DNA of 41,353 bases, taken from positions 1-41,353 of the forward strand of contig NZ_WFLK01000023.1 in NCBI RefSeq assembly GCF_009208565.1, in the 5' to 3' direction. The notes below the pieces were generated by a model, which worked only from the letters and a program-made list of their open reading frames with translations, did not search any database and was not told the origin of the DNA. How positions within the stretch are numbered: the first letter of the stretch is position 1; each line of letters starts with the position of its first letter. This DNA is from Janthinobacterium aquaticum. Lineage in GTDB: Bacteria; Pseudomonadota; Gammaproteobacteria; Burkholderiales; Burkholderiaceae_D. The position numbers and the translations under genes are program-made. Positions 41,247 to 41,353 of this stretch are shown here, one piece after another.

Positions 41247-41353
41247 TCAAGCGGCGTGCAAGGTCGGATCAAATATTTTTCCTGACCTGAGCACGCCGAA
41301 TGCCACGTGTACCAGTTTGCGCATCATGGCGCCGATGATCAATTTCGGCGCCT
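41247..41353 (-). mobile_element. C-terminal end of an IS110-family transposase (cut by window edge)
   Basis: The last 34 codons before a TGA at 41249-41247 read APKLIIGAMMRKLVHVAFGV then LRSGKIFDPTLHAA. The IIGAMMRKLVHVAFGVLRSG wording is typical of the C-terminus of IS110/IS116/IS902 transposases (DEDD enzymes). The rest lies beyond the right edge, so it is unknown whether the copy is intact. Its end coincides with a cluster of short repeats. Confidence 0.8.

Overview
The window looks like a chromosomal segment of a GC-rich motile betaproteobacterium, most likely Oxalobacteraceae (Janthinobacterium, Duganella or Massilia type). This rests on the flagellar gene order, the hemW-rdgB-rph-yicC / gmk-rpoZ-spoT-greB housekeeping block, and the style of the short interspersed repeats. 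The genus is inference from recalled synteny and protein style, not a database match.

Positions 1-9548 carry the flagellar basal-body and export genes. fliF-G-H-I-J-K and fliL-M-N-O run leftwards (minus strand) with many 4-8 nt overlaps, and fliE is transcribed divergently. Positions 9830-18737 carry late flagellar genes, also on the minus strand. fliD-fliS-fliT-fliK2-flhX-ycgR form one tightly spaced unit. flaG and two tandem 484-residue flagellin genes follow. Three near-identical sigma-28 (FliA) promoters (TAAA-box, 11 nt, CCGTTAA-type -10) precede fliD and each flagellin gene. Both flagellin genes also have strong terminators and a shared two-hairpin 5' leader.

Positions 19044-23555 are signalling genes on the minus strand: a small two-helix membrane protein, a soluble double-PAS histidine kinase and a NarL-type response regulator in one operon, then a diguanylate cyclase (GGEEF) with its own promoter. 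Together with the PilZ protein YcgR in the late flagellar operon, they place c-di-GMP synthesis and a c-di-GMP flagellar brake in one neighbourhood.

Positions 23659-27590 hold greB (plus) and spoT-rpoZ-gmk (minus), the transcription and stringent-response block. Positions 27890-32874 hold a plus-strand cassette: a Tat-dependent gluconate-dehydrogenase-type membrane oxidoreductase (small subunit, FAD/GMC subunit with a four-Cys cluster, tri-haem cytochrome c) plus a LysR regulator. It sits between gmk and yicC, which are usually near each other in this group. Positions 32897-36707 return to housekeeping genes: yicC (minus), then rph, rdgB and hemW (plus).

Positions 36753-41353 are more accessory: a chemoreceptor with a CheR/CheB-tether-like C-terminus, a patatin-like hydrolase, an unrecognised lipoprotein, paired REP-like repeats, a 25-bp tandem repeat and the C-terminal end of an IS110-type transposase cut by the window edge. 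No tRNA, rRNA, CRISPR array or phage genes were seen. The most promising unexplained signals are the covarying flagellin leader hairpins, plus-strand terminators just upstream of both flagellin promoters, and the paired FliK2/FlhX export-switch paralogues in the late operon.
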